NCBI GenBank assembly: GCA_001692895.1
Contig: KV748252.1
Coordinates: forward strand, 186,001-250,000
From: Cenococcum geophilum 1.58
Lineage: Eukaryota; Ascomycota; Dothideomycetes; Gloniales; Gloniaceae
Length of the DNA: 64,000 bases
Direction: 5' to 3'
Shown piece by piece: positions 48,751 to 59,906 of this stretch (its first letter is position 1; every line of letters starts with the position of its first letter). The position numbers and the translations under genes were made by a program. The notes beneath the pieces were generated by a model, which was not told where the DNA came from, did not search any database, and worked only from the letters and a program-made list of their open reading frames with translations.

Positions 48751-51700
48751 TCAACGCCGTTTGGAGCTTAGCGGCCCAGGGAATTGTTTGTTACTTCCGA
48801 TTTCTGCCACTGTATACAAGTCCACAGCGTATATGAAATCTGACCAACGAGTCTCAGTGTGAGAAGTGTCTATAAAGAACAGATCACCGTAACCTAAACC
48901 CGGTTCTAAATCTAAATGCCTTCGCGCATGGCAATTTGAAGAGTTTGGGAGAATGCTCTCCCCGAAATCGATAGCAGATAGGTCCTGAAGTAAGGTCCAG
49001 TTTCGGGCCGAGCAGTCTAGACCTGTTCCCAAACCGAGAAGGTCATCGCTGTATGGAAGCTGAGCTGACGTAAGGTCCACGTTGCCCTATGGCGCTGTTA
49101 AGATTACAATTCTAAGACGAAAGAGTTGACACATACCTCGAGCCTTGGTTGTTCAAGAAAATCCAACACATCGCACATTCGTTTGGCATCTTGCGTCTGC
49201 TGTAGCGATGTTCCAAAGGTTGTTGGCTTGCGCCCGATGATGTAACCAAAGTCGGAATGGTAATTCGGATTCCACTTGTCGATTGCTCCTGTAAATAAGG
49301 TAGCTAATGAAATATCACAAGCTGAGTCAGCGGCCTTCGTAGGATTTTCGGAATCGTGAATAGTCGTAGGAGCAACTTTGGGCGAAATGAGATTTGGGGA
49401 AAAACAAGAAGTTTTTGGATTTAGGGATGGATCTAGAAGAGCGATTTGGAGTCGAAGTTTTCCAGGATTCCGATTCTGCCGAATACAGGACGAACAAGAA
49501 CCACAACTGAACTCAGGAGGTACACTTCGAGTTAATTCTGATGCGGTTGGTCTTTGAACAGGATCCTGTTGAACCATCGAACGGCAAAGATCTAAAAGCA
49601 CTCGGAGCCCAGCTGCGCATTGAGGGCGCAACGTGGGAAAATGCAAAGAGGTAGTCCACTTGAGGATTGGAATTATGTTTTCGTAGTACGGCTTTGGTAT
49701 TGGCTCTTTAGGAATCACGGGACCGAAAGCCAGATTGTGCGTCATGGAGTAGTCTGGAGGGTTGTTCAAGTGACTCCTGAGCCTATTCATCGATCCTTCA
49801 TTCGTGACTGCAATAATTTCCAGAAAGACAAGACCTAGCGAGAACACGTCTGCTTTCGTGCCGTGTTTTCCATGCGCAGCAACCTCTGGAGCAGCATACA
49901 TCGGAGTCATGGCACTGATACTGTCAGTCGTGGATTCGGCATCTGTCCACGTTTTGGAAATGCCAAAGTCTGTGAGAAAAACTTTGGAGTCTTTAACTAG
50001 TATATTTTGAGGCTTGATGTCTTTGTGTCGGACGTGAACTGAGTGAAGATATGCCACTGCAGAGGCCAAGCATCCAATAGACCTAAGCAGAACATGGTTC
50101 TGCGGCAACGTATCCGGGTGATCAAGACATTCTTTAAGGTTGTGCTCTGCTACCGGGCTCATAACAACATGAAGTGATGAATTACCTACGTACTGGGCAA
50201 CGAACTGTATGATGTGCGGGTGATTCAAGCGCTTCATGATGTCGACTTCCGCCCGGAATCGCTCGATGGTTGAGGTCCCCTTGCCTGGGTTGCGTATCGT
50301 CTTCCTTGCAAATGTCCGACCGGTAGGGCAATGCTCAACCTTCTCGACAATGGAGTGAGACCCGTAGCCAAGCATATCGAGCGTGTGAAACAGTATATCT
50401 GGCCTAGGAACTTGATTACCACGATCATCTTTGCAATTTGAACTATAGTTATGATGGCAGTGACCAGGCTCCCTTTCAGGGCATGGCAAAAGATCCTGAG
50501 CATCATTTTTTGACGAGCCGCTAGGCTGTTCGAAATCCAACGCGCATTTCCTGGAGGTAGAGCTATGTGGAGCTCCTTGGGATGGCCCACCCCAATCCCC
50601 ACCCCCATCCCCACTTCGATTGCTGGAACCAGAGCCGGAGCCGGAACCGGAACCACCACGTCGGTCGTCCGAGGGTGGTGCACCGGTACCTCCATTTCCA
50701 GGTGAATAGTCAGGGTTATTATGGTCATTATCCGGCGGACCGGTCGGGCCTTTGGCATGCAGGGACCTTTTATTTGGAGGATCAATCCAGGGATCCTTCC
50801 ATTCCTCCATAGGTTGCTTTTCAAGCTTTCCAGTGAAATGCTGACCCACGTGGTCGCACCTTTGTTTCCACGAGTGAAAGGAATACCCACAGAAACCGCA
50901 TCTCCGCCTGAATTTAGAATAGTTCACCTTATGGGGAAGAGGTGATTCAACATCTGCGTGTGTATCTTTAATGTGCTTTTCCCACTTGTCCTTTCGATGA
51001 TGTATCCAGGGTTTGGCCGCCGGACACGACAAGCAAATAAAAAAGCTTTGAGGTTGATTAATTTCTTCGTGCCTCTTCCAGTCCCCACATCTCTTGAAAG
51101 TACGTCCGCATCTGGAAGTACATGAATACGTCTGATTTTCGGTCTTTGGCTGTTTCGACTTGTGACACCTGTTTGGGGATTCAGCTAGATATTTGTCGAC
51201 CACGGTTCTCGGCCACCCGTCCAAATCCGGCGGACGCACGCCTTGGATTGTTCCGCGTGTGATTTCGGCAGCATGATTTCCGGGAGCAATATCATTCTGG
51301 TATGCAATTCTATCCTCAAATTCATCCGATCGATGTGTCAGGCATATCTGGGCTGGCTCCACAGGCGTCCTTTGCGTTGCTAGAGTTTGGCCAGGCTGCA
51401 TTCGTTGCTGTCCCCTCTCGAAATGCCGAGGCAAATTCGCGGGACTCAGCAAAGTAGGATCAATATTCTCCGGAGGACACATAAATGATCCGGTCTGTCC
51501 GGTATACGTCATTGAATTTGATTCACCATTTGGGGAATCCTCGTTGGCATTGAGAGAACGTTTCTTCCTAAACCACTCTCTGACATCGTCTTCTAGGAGC
51601 CCGCAGAGAACAACGAAAGACTTGATTTGTTCAGGAGTTGGGTCCGGATAGCCTCTGGCGGTGTACCAATCTTCCAACACCTTGAATTGATCCCCAGCAA

Positions 51701-52175
51701 ACAAACCCCCCGACAGAGGCACTCCAACATCTGTATCTGTGGCTGGGAGGAGGCTAGCAACACCGCTTGGCCCTGAATAGCCTAGGCGTCTTTTCTTCAC
51801 ACCATTGTTAGGCCACTCCCCGGTCAGCTGTTGTGCGGGCCGTCCCATTGACGGTTGGACTTGGGCTGGATAGGAGACGGGCTGTGTCGACTCTCCAGTA
51901 CCAGAGTTCACTTCACTAGTACCATAGGCCGAGTCGTGAGTGCCAAAGCCGACGTCGTTATAGCTGAAGGCACTATAATCGGAGGGCTTATATAACATGA
52001 GTAAATGTAACAAGAATATACCTATCAGAAGACTCACCGCGTTGGAGGAGAGAAAGGGATGGTATACAGGATTTTGTGTGGTCCCATAACCGTAGATTTG
52101 GGCATCTTGGTTCATTACTTCCGGCCATCGCCCAAGGCCATCAAAGGCTCCCGGGAATTGTTCGGATGCGTCCAT
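48751..52175 (-). CDS. Homeodomain-like / zinc-finger / Ser-Thr kinase fusion protein
   Basis: Three exons (52175-52038, 51986-49137, 49086-48751) give about 1107 residues. Domain order: a homeodomain-like helix-turn-helix at about residues 137-189 (DWYTARGYPDPTPEQ...REWFRKKR); three Cys/His finger-like units at about 330-427 (CxxxC...H patterns, then CGFCGYSFHSWKQRCDHVGQH); a Gly/Ser linker; and a protein kinase domain at about 580-865 with glycine loop GYGSHSIV, catalytic HKDIKPQN (D702; HKD rather than HRD), DFG and APE. All catalytic residues are present, so it should be active on Ser/Thr. The last intron is placed by frame (50 nt, acceptor at CCATAG). The 51-nt intron 51987-52037 has a strong GTGAGT donor but is in frame without stops. 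An upstream in-frame ATG at 52286 would add 37 residues. A nuclear DNA-binding kinase is inferred. Confidence 0.85.
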
Positions 52176-54189
52176 GCTCAGACTTAGCCGTAGGCAGTCA
52201 TCCAATTTCCATTTATCAGAGACTGAACAGAAGGCAATTGTATGAGCGAAGCACTGATTTCCTCGCAGAAGACTAGGGAAAGGCAAAGGAGATGTGGTTC
52301 CGTGGATTGTTCGAAGAGAGGCACGTCGGGTTTTGCCAGCACTGACTCCCCTCGCAAGGGCAAAAGTGGCGGCTCAAGTGCTTTTGACAATAATTCGACC
52401 GCGCGGTCATGATAAGAGTAATTACGAGGGCGATTGAGGGTTTAAGTGCAAAGTTGAGGGCAAAGTTGACGTATTGGGAAAGGTTAAGGGCGAAAGACAG
52501 GCCAATTCCGCACCTTCGCCCTTGGCCGGCCATACCAGAGGAAGATGATGAAGTGGCGTATCTATTAATTCCGAAAAGCTCTTCATGGTGCTTCTGCTGG
52601 TAAAATAGCACTGGGGGATTGTAGAACCAATAAAGAAGGAGAAAATAACGTGGTTGTCTAGGGTGGGTATTATCTCGAGATGAGAGGAGTTCGAGTTGTG
52701 GGAACTGATGATGAGGGCAAAAGGTGGGTGGGAGGGGGTGGCTTGTGAACTCCCTTTGGTGCCACGTCGTGTATCGGCCAAAGTGGCTGCAGAGGGCTTC
52801 AAACTAAGGGCTTCGAGCTAAGGGCTTCGAGCTAGGGCCTCCGCTAGGCAGATAGGTTCGCATTTTGGCGGCCCCTCGAGCAAAGCGGTCAGCAGAGTGA
52901 TCCAACTACCTTTCCCACCCTCTCTACCGCCTTTCTCCTTAATTGACTTACAATCTTGTTTCACAGTTCGAAACTCTTCCAATTGTATGGCCGTAGCGGC
53001 CTATAATTCCTAGGGTTGAAGTTCTAATCCGCAAGTGCGGCTTGTAGCTTTCAGAGCAAAGTTGTGTAATCGAGATCTAGGTCCTATTCACGGCTCCATT
53101 TAAAACCTGACACCAAGAATCCCACTTTTCGTACGCGGTCACAATACCTATACGCTCAAAAACGGGCTTCCTCTTCATCTATAAGCCGCAAGATTAATTA
53201 GATGTCACCCTATCCGAGCTCTCTCAATATCCTCAAGCACTACATGAGATAGCCATCGGGTACATAATGAATTCCGTCTTTCCTGAGATTGTAGTCAGCC
53301 TGGAAGTTCTCAACCAGAATATCCTTCGGCAGAAATCTGGACCTTGTAGATGTCACTCTCGTCTGCAGCTCCATTGCTGACCACATAAGTATTCGAGCGT
53401 TGCAGGGGCGAGGTAGCTCTGCACTTTGGGCTGGTCACCGGAAACTTCGCCATGAGGGTTAGACCCACTGATGTAGCATGGGGGCCTCAAATCTCAGCAT
53501 ATACATCCTCCATGTTCTCCGGTGAGTGCCCGTATTGTAAATTTCTTGAATGGTGGACCAGGATTACGTGGATCCGGTTACTCTTTCTGGTCAGCCAGAG
53601 TAATTTAGAAGCCTATTTGTGTCAACTATTCATAGTAATGCCGGGGCAGGATCTTCTTCCTAAAGGCCTGCAAGATATTTGACCATTCGGTACGGTTGCA
53701 TCCGTTTCGCAATGCCAGAAATGGCTGGAAAGCGGTCTTTCTGAAAGTGAGATTCAAACCGGCGTACTTCTCTATAAGAGAGTACCGCCACATTGACGGC
53801 CTGAGATTCTCAAGATTAAAGCCGGATGCATGGCGGGCCTTGGGGTGCCTCTCATCCCGAAGGTAGTTGCCGTCATGGGATTAGAGCGGTAAGGCGGGGC
53901 CTCTTGAAGAACAGCAGTTTTAGCATGGACGAACATACTATTTATATAATCACAATCCGTCTACTCACTCTGGTAACTAGAGAATAGTAGACCTGGGATA
54001 GCTCAGATATCTCGATATGTTGGTTTATGAATGCTGTCTGCGTATCAATTCCTAAGGTATGCAGGTTATACTGAACGTGCATTCTTATTTTTAGTCGATG
54101 AACTAAACCACTCTAAGAAGATCCGTATGCTAAAATATATGAGTTCGTTTTATGTGGGTCTTTAGTAGCTGATCGTTAAGCAATCAGTT
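52176..54189. other. Intergenic, 5' side of the kinase gene
   Basis: No supported gene in about 2 kb. The first 600 bp are probably leader and promoter of the kinase gene; open frames there are on both strands and unrecognised. Around 52800-52850 the unit AAGGGCTTCGAGCT repeats three times. Between 53200 and 53900 there are short, gene-like but frame-broken stretches on both strands that may be debris of accessory genes. Confidence 0.4.
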
Positions 54190-56095
54190 TCATATTCATG
54201 CAAAAGCAAGGATGAAGGTTATCTCGTGGTACAGGCTGTCATGGCCGCGCTTACTAACAACCAACCTCACCCAGGTGTCCCTGGGGTCGCCATCGAAAGA
54301 AGCCTGACCAGCTCCGTTGGACTTACTCCCAATTGGAGACGGGTGCAAAAGTACTTGCTTCATGCCTCTGAGAGTCAGGGCTACAGAAAGGCAATGCCAT
54401 ATTGTTCTTCTGTGAAAGCTGCGCAGAATATGGGCTGTTCTGCTGGACTGCGGTCTACCTGGATTGCCCTTTCGTACCGCTAAATCCTCGTGCAACGTTA
54501 AGTGCCGAAGAGGTCCAACATACGCTCAAACAAGTCTGTGGTCTAATATCCGCAGAAGATATCAACCGTAGTGTTTCGGTATTCGCCTTTGTGTACAGTA
54601 TTAGTGCAATGCGATTTTCTAGTACGGTTAAAAAGAGGTTTCAGAAGGATATTTCAGTGGATGATTTGACGCAATGCTCGACTATTCAAGAACAAGCTCG
54701 AGTCCTGGACTCACGTCAAGTAAGGACCACTGAAGCTATTCAAAAACGATTGGAGCCTCCAAGCGTAGAGGGTATGGCCCATTGCTCCGGGCAAATGACC
54801 AAAGCTTCGCAGACTGGAGAACGAGCTGAAACTTTCCTAGAAAGGCTCGGACTATCCTGGAACGATGTTGAAGATGTTATCCCAGCTCCAGAGACGGTGA
54901 CCTCAAACCTGGACACAAAGGGATATGCATTGCCCGACGTGCAGATCATGATCAGTTAGTCAACGCATGGAAAGCTACACTGTGCCATCACCCAATGCTC
55001 CGCGCAATCCCATGTGACTTACCTAATGAAGAATACACATCCTTGGAGATAGACCCACACCAGGCTCGCGTTAAACGCTTATTCATTGTGCTTCGGGGGA
55101 ACGATCGTCGGAGAAACTGCTCCATACTCACCAAAATCGACGTTGAAGAACCCCAGCGGCTTAGTTCCACATTCCTCGATGAATGGGCAGATTTAGATAT
55201 GGGCCCCTTAGTCCACGTCGCCTTCGTCAATATTTGCAACACTAGGACTGGTGCGTTTACTCGTTGGCAACCACGCCGCTTACGACAATCTCTCGATGAA
55301 TCTCCTTTTGGAAGATCTCAACTCCGCCTTAGATCATGGATTGACAACGAAAGATATGCCACTAGCGCCTGGTCACACACCATAATATAAGGATTTTGCT
55401 GACACATACTACCCTGCATCGAAGAGGCAATTTGGCTATGGAGGCAGTGACATTTCATGCCCAAAGGCTCCGTGGCATTGGGAATCTCAAAAGTCTCTTT
55501 GGCCAGTTCAGCGAGCTCCTCATTCTTAAAGTGGCAGTGTCTCTATTCAACATGGCACGCATGGACACAAACGCCACGCTATTTGCAAACGTAGAAGCGG
55601 GGCGCTCATGGCCATTTGTAAAAGACTGAGTAACTCCAGGCGAAGCTCTCAGTATTGCTAGCCCTCTTTTTCATGTTGTTATCAATCGTATTGACCCCGA
55701 CGAGAAAGTTGTCCACCTTTTGAGACGCGTACAGGGGGAGCAGGTTCCTTAGCCGATACTGCCAAGCTCCCTTGTTCGAAATCCAAAGAGCGCTTTCACC
55801 CGAAGGCGTGAAGGTCATAGACGAGGTAGTGTTGCACCAAGGTTATAACTAGGCTCATGGAATCCAAAGCGCGGCGTCCGAACAGAATCAAAGTACTGAA
55901 CAGTCCCCAACATTAGTGAAGTTCCAGAGAATTGCGTACGGTGATATAAGTTTCGCTTGGACATGTGATCTGTGGGATCCACAGACATTATATGTGAATG
56001 CAAGCTACGATGATTGCCAATTGCCTAAGGCAGAGGCGATGCGGGCGCTTGAAGAAGTGCTTTTGCACTGGAGTATAGCTACCAGATCCGAATAA
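54190..56095 (+). pseudogene. NRPS-like synthetase remnant (adenylation piece plus condensation domain)
   Basis: Discontinuous plus-strand frames show an adenylation-like stretch near 54390-54540 (AILFFCESCAEYGLF...FVPLNPR), then a linker and LERLGLSWNDVEDVIPAPET near 54825-54900, the usual start of a condensation domain after a carrier domain, followed by WKATLCHHPMLRAIP near 54970-55015, and near 55270-55300 an NHAAYDN segment in the place of the H-H-x-x-x-D active site. The C-terminal part (to about 56095) is still legible (GDISFAWTCDLWD). It needs several frame changes and contains stops; most of the adenylation domain and the carrier domain are missing. Live relatives assemble peptides or amino-acid-derived metabolites. 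It is a relic of a secondary metabolism gene beside the transposon nest. Confidence 0.6.
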
Positions 56096-56463
56096 TGCCG
56101 AGAAAAAACTGTCAGATTGTGTCTTCTGGGGTATGGAGGTAAGGGAGGTGAGCGAGTTGATCAAAAGTTTGGAATGAAGATGAATCACAGTGCGCGGCTG
56201 TTACGACATCCGGAATGAAAGCAAATGCACCTGTGTCTCTTGTATTGAAGCGTAACAATCACATGCGAAATGCGAGGTAACCGTATAAAATAAGCTCAAG
56301 CCTGGCGAGGTTCGCATTCCGAAATTGGGAATTTGTGAGCCTTGGCATGGTGTTCATTCGCTTCCTCTCCTCCACTTTTTCATGCCCCGAATCTGCCAAG
56401 CCCACTTCTGTTTGCAAACCATCTCCGCCCGCACCTACACTTCTCGTCACTAAACCCGTCATA

Positions 56464-57248
56464 ATGAGCGGCACGGGCGAGAACCGGTAAGCATCCGTCT
56501 ATGTAAGCCATTTAAGCATTATCTAACCAGTCAGTAGCGGCTGGCGGCGGTCGGGTCAGCCCCAACAGCAACGCCAAAACCAGGACAGATCCTCAGGCAC
56601 GAACACTCCCACAAGAGACAACGCACGCCAGCAAGCCATGCCATCTCTTTCAGGTAATTCCTGGGCGATGTCCGACAAGGGAAAAGGTGGGTCGACTGGC
56701 GGTGAGAGACCAAGAAGTATGCAGCCGATGCCGGTACAGGGGGAACAACATGTTCCCGTGAGGGACTTCAATGCTGCAGAGGTAAAGGATTTCTTGAAGA
56801 AGCGTATGTCTCAGCTTTCGAAATTTCCTGTCCTGTTTTGTGCTTGTTAAAAAAGGAGGCTGTAGAGGTTACCTATGACTCCGCCTCTAGCAGCAGTACG
56901 AATAACTTTTCGAATTACAAGCTAACTTTGCATTCAGGTTATCAGGAAGCAATTGCAGGTACGATAATCTAATCATTTACGGACAAAGCCTCCTCGTTCG
57001 AATGTTCCTAACGCACTTCTCCTATCCAGACCAACCATCGCCGTATCACAAAGCCGAAGGAGATTCTGTTGCAAAGAGATATAGTGGAGCCTGGAGTTCA
57101 AAGGGTATGTCCCTCAGCTGTCTGCAAATGATATGTGGACAGTTGGCTGACAATCTCAGCTATGAGCCACTTGATGCCTAATGGGCAGGACTTCTTCACT
57201 CAATTGAAGAAGCAGCTACAGGCCCTCGAACAAGGGAAGAACACTTGA
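56464..57248 (+). CDS. Conserved small fungal protein of unknown function (158 aa)
   Basis: Five exons: 56464-56486, 56535-56803, 56938-56958, 57030-57104, 57160-57248, all with GT...AG introns (48, 134, 71 and 55 nt). The product starts MSGTGENRSGWRRSGQ, is rich in Gln, Ser and Pro in its first half and therefore probably disordered, and ends in a conserved block (VPVRDFNAAEVKDFLKKR then YQEAI...YHKAEGDS...MPNGQDFFTQLKKQLQAL). The third exon is only 21 nt, yet its frame is required to link the two conserved parts. I recognise the start and end as features of a widespread uncharacterised fungal protein but know no function. The gene is intact and sits between the NRPS relic and another unknown gene. 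Confidence 0.85.
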
Positions 57249-58031
57249 AGCTAGGCTAGTCTTCAAGCATATTGTTGTATTCAGCGGCATTCTTGGAGCA
57301 TTGCCGGAGTTTTTTGGGCAGTTACATTTGTGATATAGGTTGCTTAGTGGCCTTTTGACTTAACTCTAGTCATTGAGGGCTGCACATGTTGGTCGGACCA
57401 CTACTGTTCACGGAGTTGGAAGGAATCATGGACTGCTTGGACTGTATGTCTTCCTACACATGGTGGTCAATGATACCCGTCTGGATTGTCACGATGGTGT
57501 AAGCTTCAGTCATGGTCGAAGTATCTTTGGGCGCGTTGGGTTGTACTCCACACCTATGTAAAATAGGGTAGCTGGATTGGCTTATTGTTACGCCTGCACT
57601 GAGCGATACACCTGTTGTTCCCCTATTGCTGTGATTGCTGCTATGATCCTTGGAATATGTGACTTAAGGGCCGGGATGCTGCAGTATTGATGGTCACTCG
57701 GCGAAACTCGCCAGCAACGTCGTGCTGTGGACTTCATACGAACAACACCAACAACAGCACATCTCCATATCTCTCCACACTTCTCTAGAACAGCTGCCTA
57801 GCTTGCTCCGACTATAGCCCCCATTCATTCGCTTCAGCATTCGGAGAAGCTTCAGGCAATTTTCAGGCAGGCACACTCGGGAATTTACTTTGTCCCCGTT
57901 CACGGCCGCCAGCCACGAAGCCCATTAGCCAAGCCACCACCTCCGCAACGAATCCACACCTCCACCTTACGCGGGATCACCTCCGAACTATTGAATATTT
58001 ACAATTTCGGAGATAAAACCTTACAGCAAGC
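57249..58031. other. Intergenic, no supported gene
   Basis: 3' flank of the small conserved gene and promoter of the next gene, both on plus. Short frames (57373-57561 plus and 57694-57903 minus) are unrecognised and lack splice partners. Confidence 0.5.
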
Positions 58032-59371
58032 ATGTCTTCACCTCCACAGACCCCGTCGCACCGCCCTAATTCGCATCGGCGACATCCCTCAAGCCTTGAC
58101 CTGTCCTACAACAACAATGCTACCCCTTCCCGCTTTTCGCTGAGCCGTCGCTCCTCCGCAGCATATTCACCGGTGACACCTCGCTCGTCCCATGGGTTTC
58201 AGACACACAGCAGCCCCGCACCCGATTTTGGTGACGGGGGCGGAGAGGATGGGGGGGGGTTGGGAAATTTGGCGGATGAGCTGGCAGACGCGTGGGATGA
58301 CGAGGAGGAGCTAGCTGAGGGAGAAGAAGGCGAGGATCTCTCTGATATTCCGCGAGAAGAGGTTAATGGGCTTGGACTTGCGCTCGATCATGACGGCTCC
58401 GCTGGCATCAATGGTATGAGCGTGGGGATCAACGGGCATCACATTCTTGAAAGCGCTATTCGAGACAGTGGTATCGCGCTCGAATCTTCACCTTCAGCAG
58501 CCTCGAAAGCGACGCTTAGTCCAATTAGAGTGCCAGGAGGCAGGCATAGGCGGAATCGGTCCAGGTATGACGGATCTGATTACGGCGGTGATTCGGATTT
58601 GGAAGTCAGCGAGGGTATTTCTGCGGGATTGGAGGCAAGAATGGCAGCGGTGGAGAGTTTGGCGAGGAGGGGCATGGAGGAGAATGGAAGCTCTACAGAC
58701 CAGGTGGTGCAAAGAGTTACGGAGAAGTTAAGGGATCTAGGAAGTCAAGCTGGGGTGGAGAGCGGTGCTACACGGTAAGCCTACAAGACTCCTTATTTCC
58801 CATTGTAACCCCGTTCTGGAAAGATTCCGTAGGACGTATCATGTCGCTAACAACGTTGAATAGGCTCACAACCGCGCACTCAGCCCTCACTACACATCTG
58901 GCCCACCAGACGCGCACCTTAACATCCCTCTCATCTTCTCTCTTCTCTCCTCTTTCTACTGCTCCGGACCCTGAAGCTATCGACGCCCTCCTCCCTCTCA
59001 TAACATCTACCCTAGACCTCCTCCCACACCCCCCTTCCACCCCTCTCTACGCCCTCACCTCCCTCACCAACTCGACCCGCGAACTACTCCAAACCCTCTC
59101 CTACCTCTCCGACTCCCTGCACATGTCGCGCCAAAGCACCGGCATCGCGGGCCGGCGGCTGCGCGGCGTGAAAGAAGCGCTGGCCGAGTGGCGGAAAGAG
59201 ACGGAGATCCGCGAGGAAGGCATGCGGTGGATCGAGCGCGGGGAGTGGGAGAAGCGGCTCGAGGAGCGCGAAGCCGGCCGCGTATGTGGCGACGTCGTCG
59301 GCGGCTTCGAGGAGGTGTGCGGCATGTGGCGGCGGCGGCTGTGTGAGGGGTTGGGCGTGGCCAGTGCATGA
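58032..59371 (+). CDS. Conserved Pezizomycotina protein of unknown function (416 aa)
   Basis: Two exons, 58032-58774 and 58864-59371, joined over an 89-nt intron (codon split R, then LTTAHSAL). The first half is Ser/Pro-rich and disordered with acidic clusters (DDEEELAEGEEGEDLSDIP), possible phosphorylation-type sites (SPIRVPGG, SLSRRSS) and a predicted helix GLEARMAAVESLARRG. The second half looks all-helical, with heptad-like Leu spacing (HLAHQTRTLTSLSSSLF) and a Glu/Arg-rich end (EWEKRLEEREAGR). No catalytic motif is visible. A scaffold or coiled-coil adaptor role would fit but is a guess. It converges with the patatin gene; the stops are 535 bp apart. Confidence 0.8.
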
Positions 59372-59906
59372 GCTGGTAGCCCCCAATCCCAAAACCCACC
59401 CCCCGAATCTTTACGAGGGGGGGATGGCGGGGAACGAGGAATGGGCTGGGATGGTGGCGGGTTCGGGACGACTTGGAGGCGGTGTGCGAGGGATCTGGAG
59501 TTCGAGTTTGCTGGGGCTTCATATCCGCGTTCGACATACCCCTCCATCTTTCTTTTTCTGGTAGACGGGCGTTCTAGCGTTTTGGGGAAGAGGCGCTTTT
59601 GCGCCCTCTTAAAGACTGGCGTGAGCTGCATCAGGCGTACCAGCGCATCTTTTCGTATGTAGATATTAGACCGCCTAATTTTGGGCCCAGAAAAATCGTC
59701 TTAGTCAATATACATAGAAGCGCTAGAAATAGGTTCTAACCCCGTCTTTTCCGTTCTAAATGCTACAATCTGATTATATATGGTTAGTTTACTCACGTAT
59801 GCATAATGGCATGTCTTGAAATGCGATATTGCGACCCTCCTTGTCCACCTCCAACGCCGACCCAGCCTCCCAACAGACCATTAGCCAAGGAGCAAGAATC
59901 CTCACA
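59372..59906. other. Convergent intergenic region, no gene
   Basis: Lies between two gene 3' ends. Long open frames on the minus strand (59064-59631) are GC-rich shadows of the upstream gene's last exon. A short AT-rich stretch (59650-59800) probably holds both polyadenylation regions. Confidence 0.5.

Noticed and set aside
50234-50890. 218-codon minus-strand frame overlapping the kinase gene
   Set aside because: Out-of-frame shadow of the Gly/Ser linker and zinc-finger coding region.
53240-53374. 44-codon minus-strand frame ending VPDGYLM
   Set aside because: Looks protein-like at its end but is short, with no supported start or upstream exon; possibly gene debris.
59064-59631. Long minus-strand frames opposite the 416-aa protein gene
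   Set aside because: GC-rich shadow of exon 2; amino-acid composition (Arg/Pro/Ser) typical of antisense, no domain.
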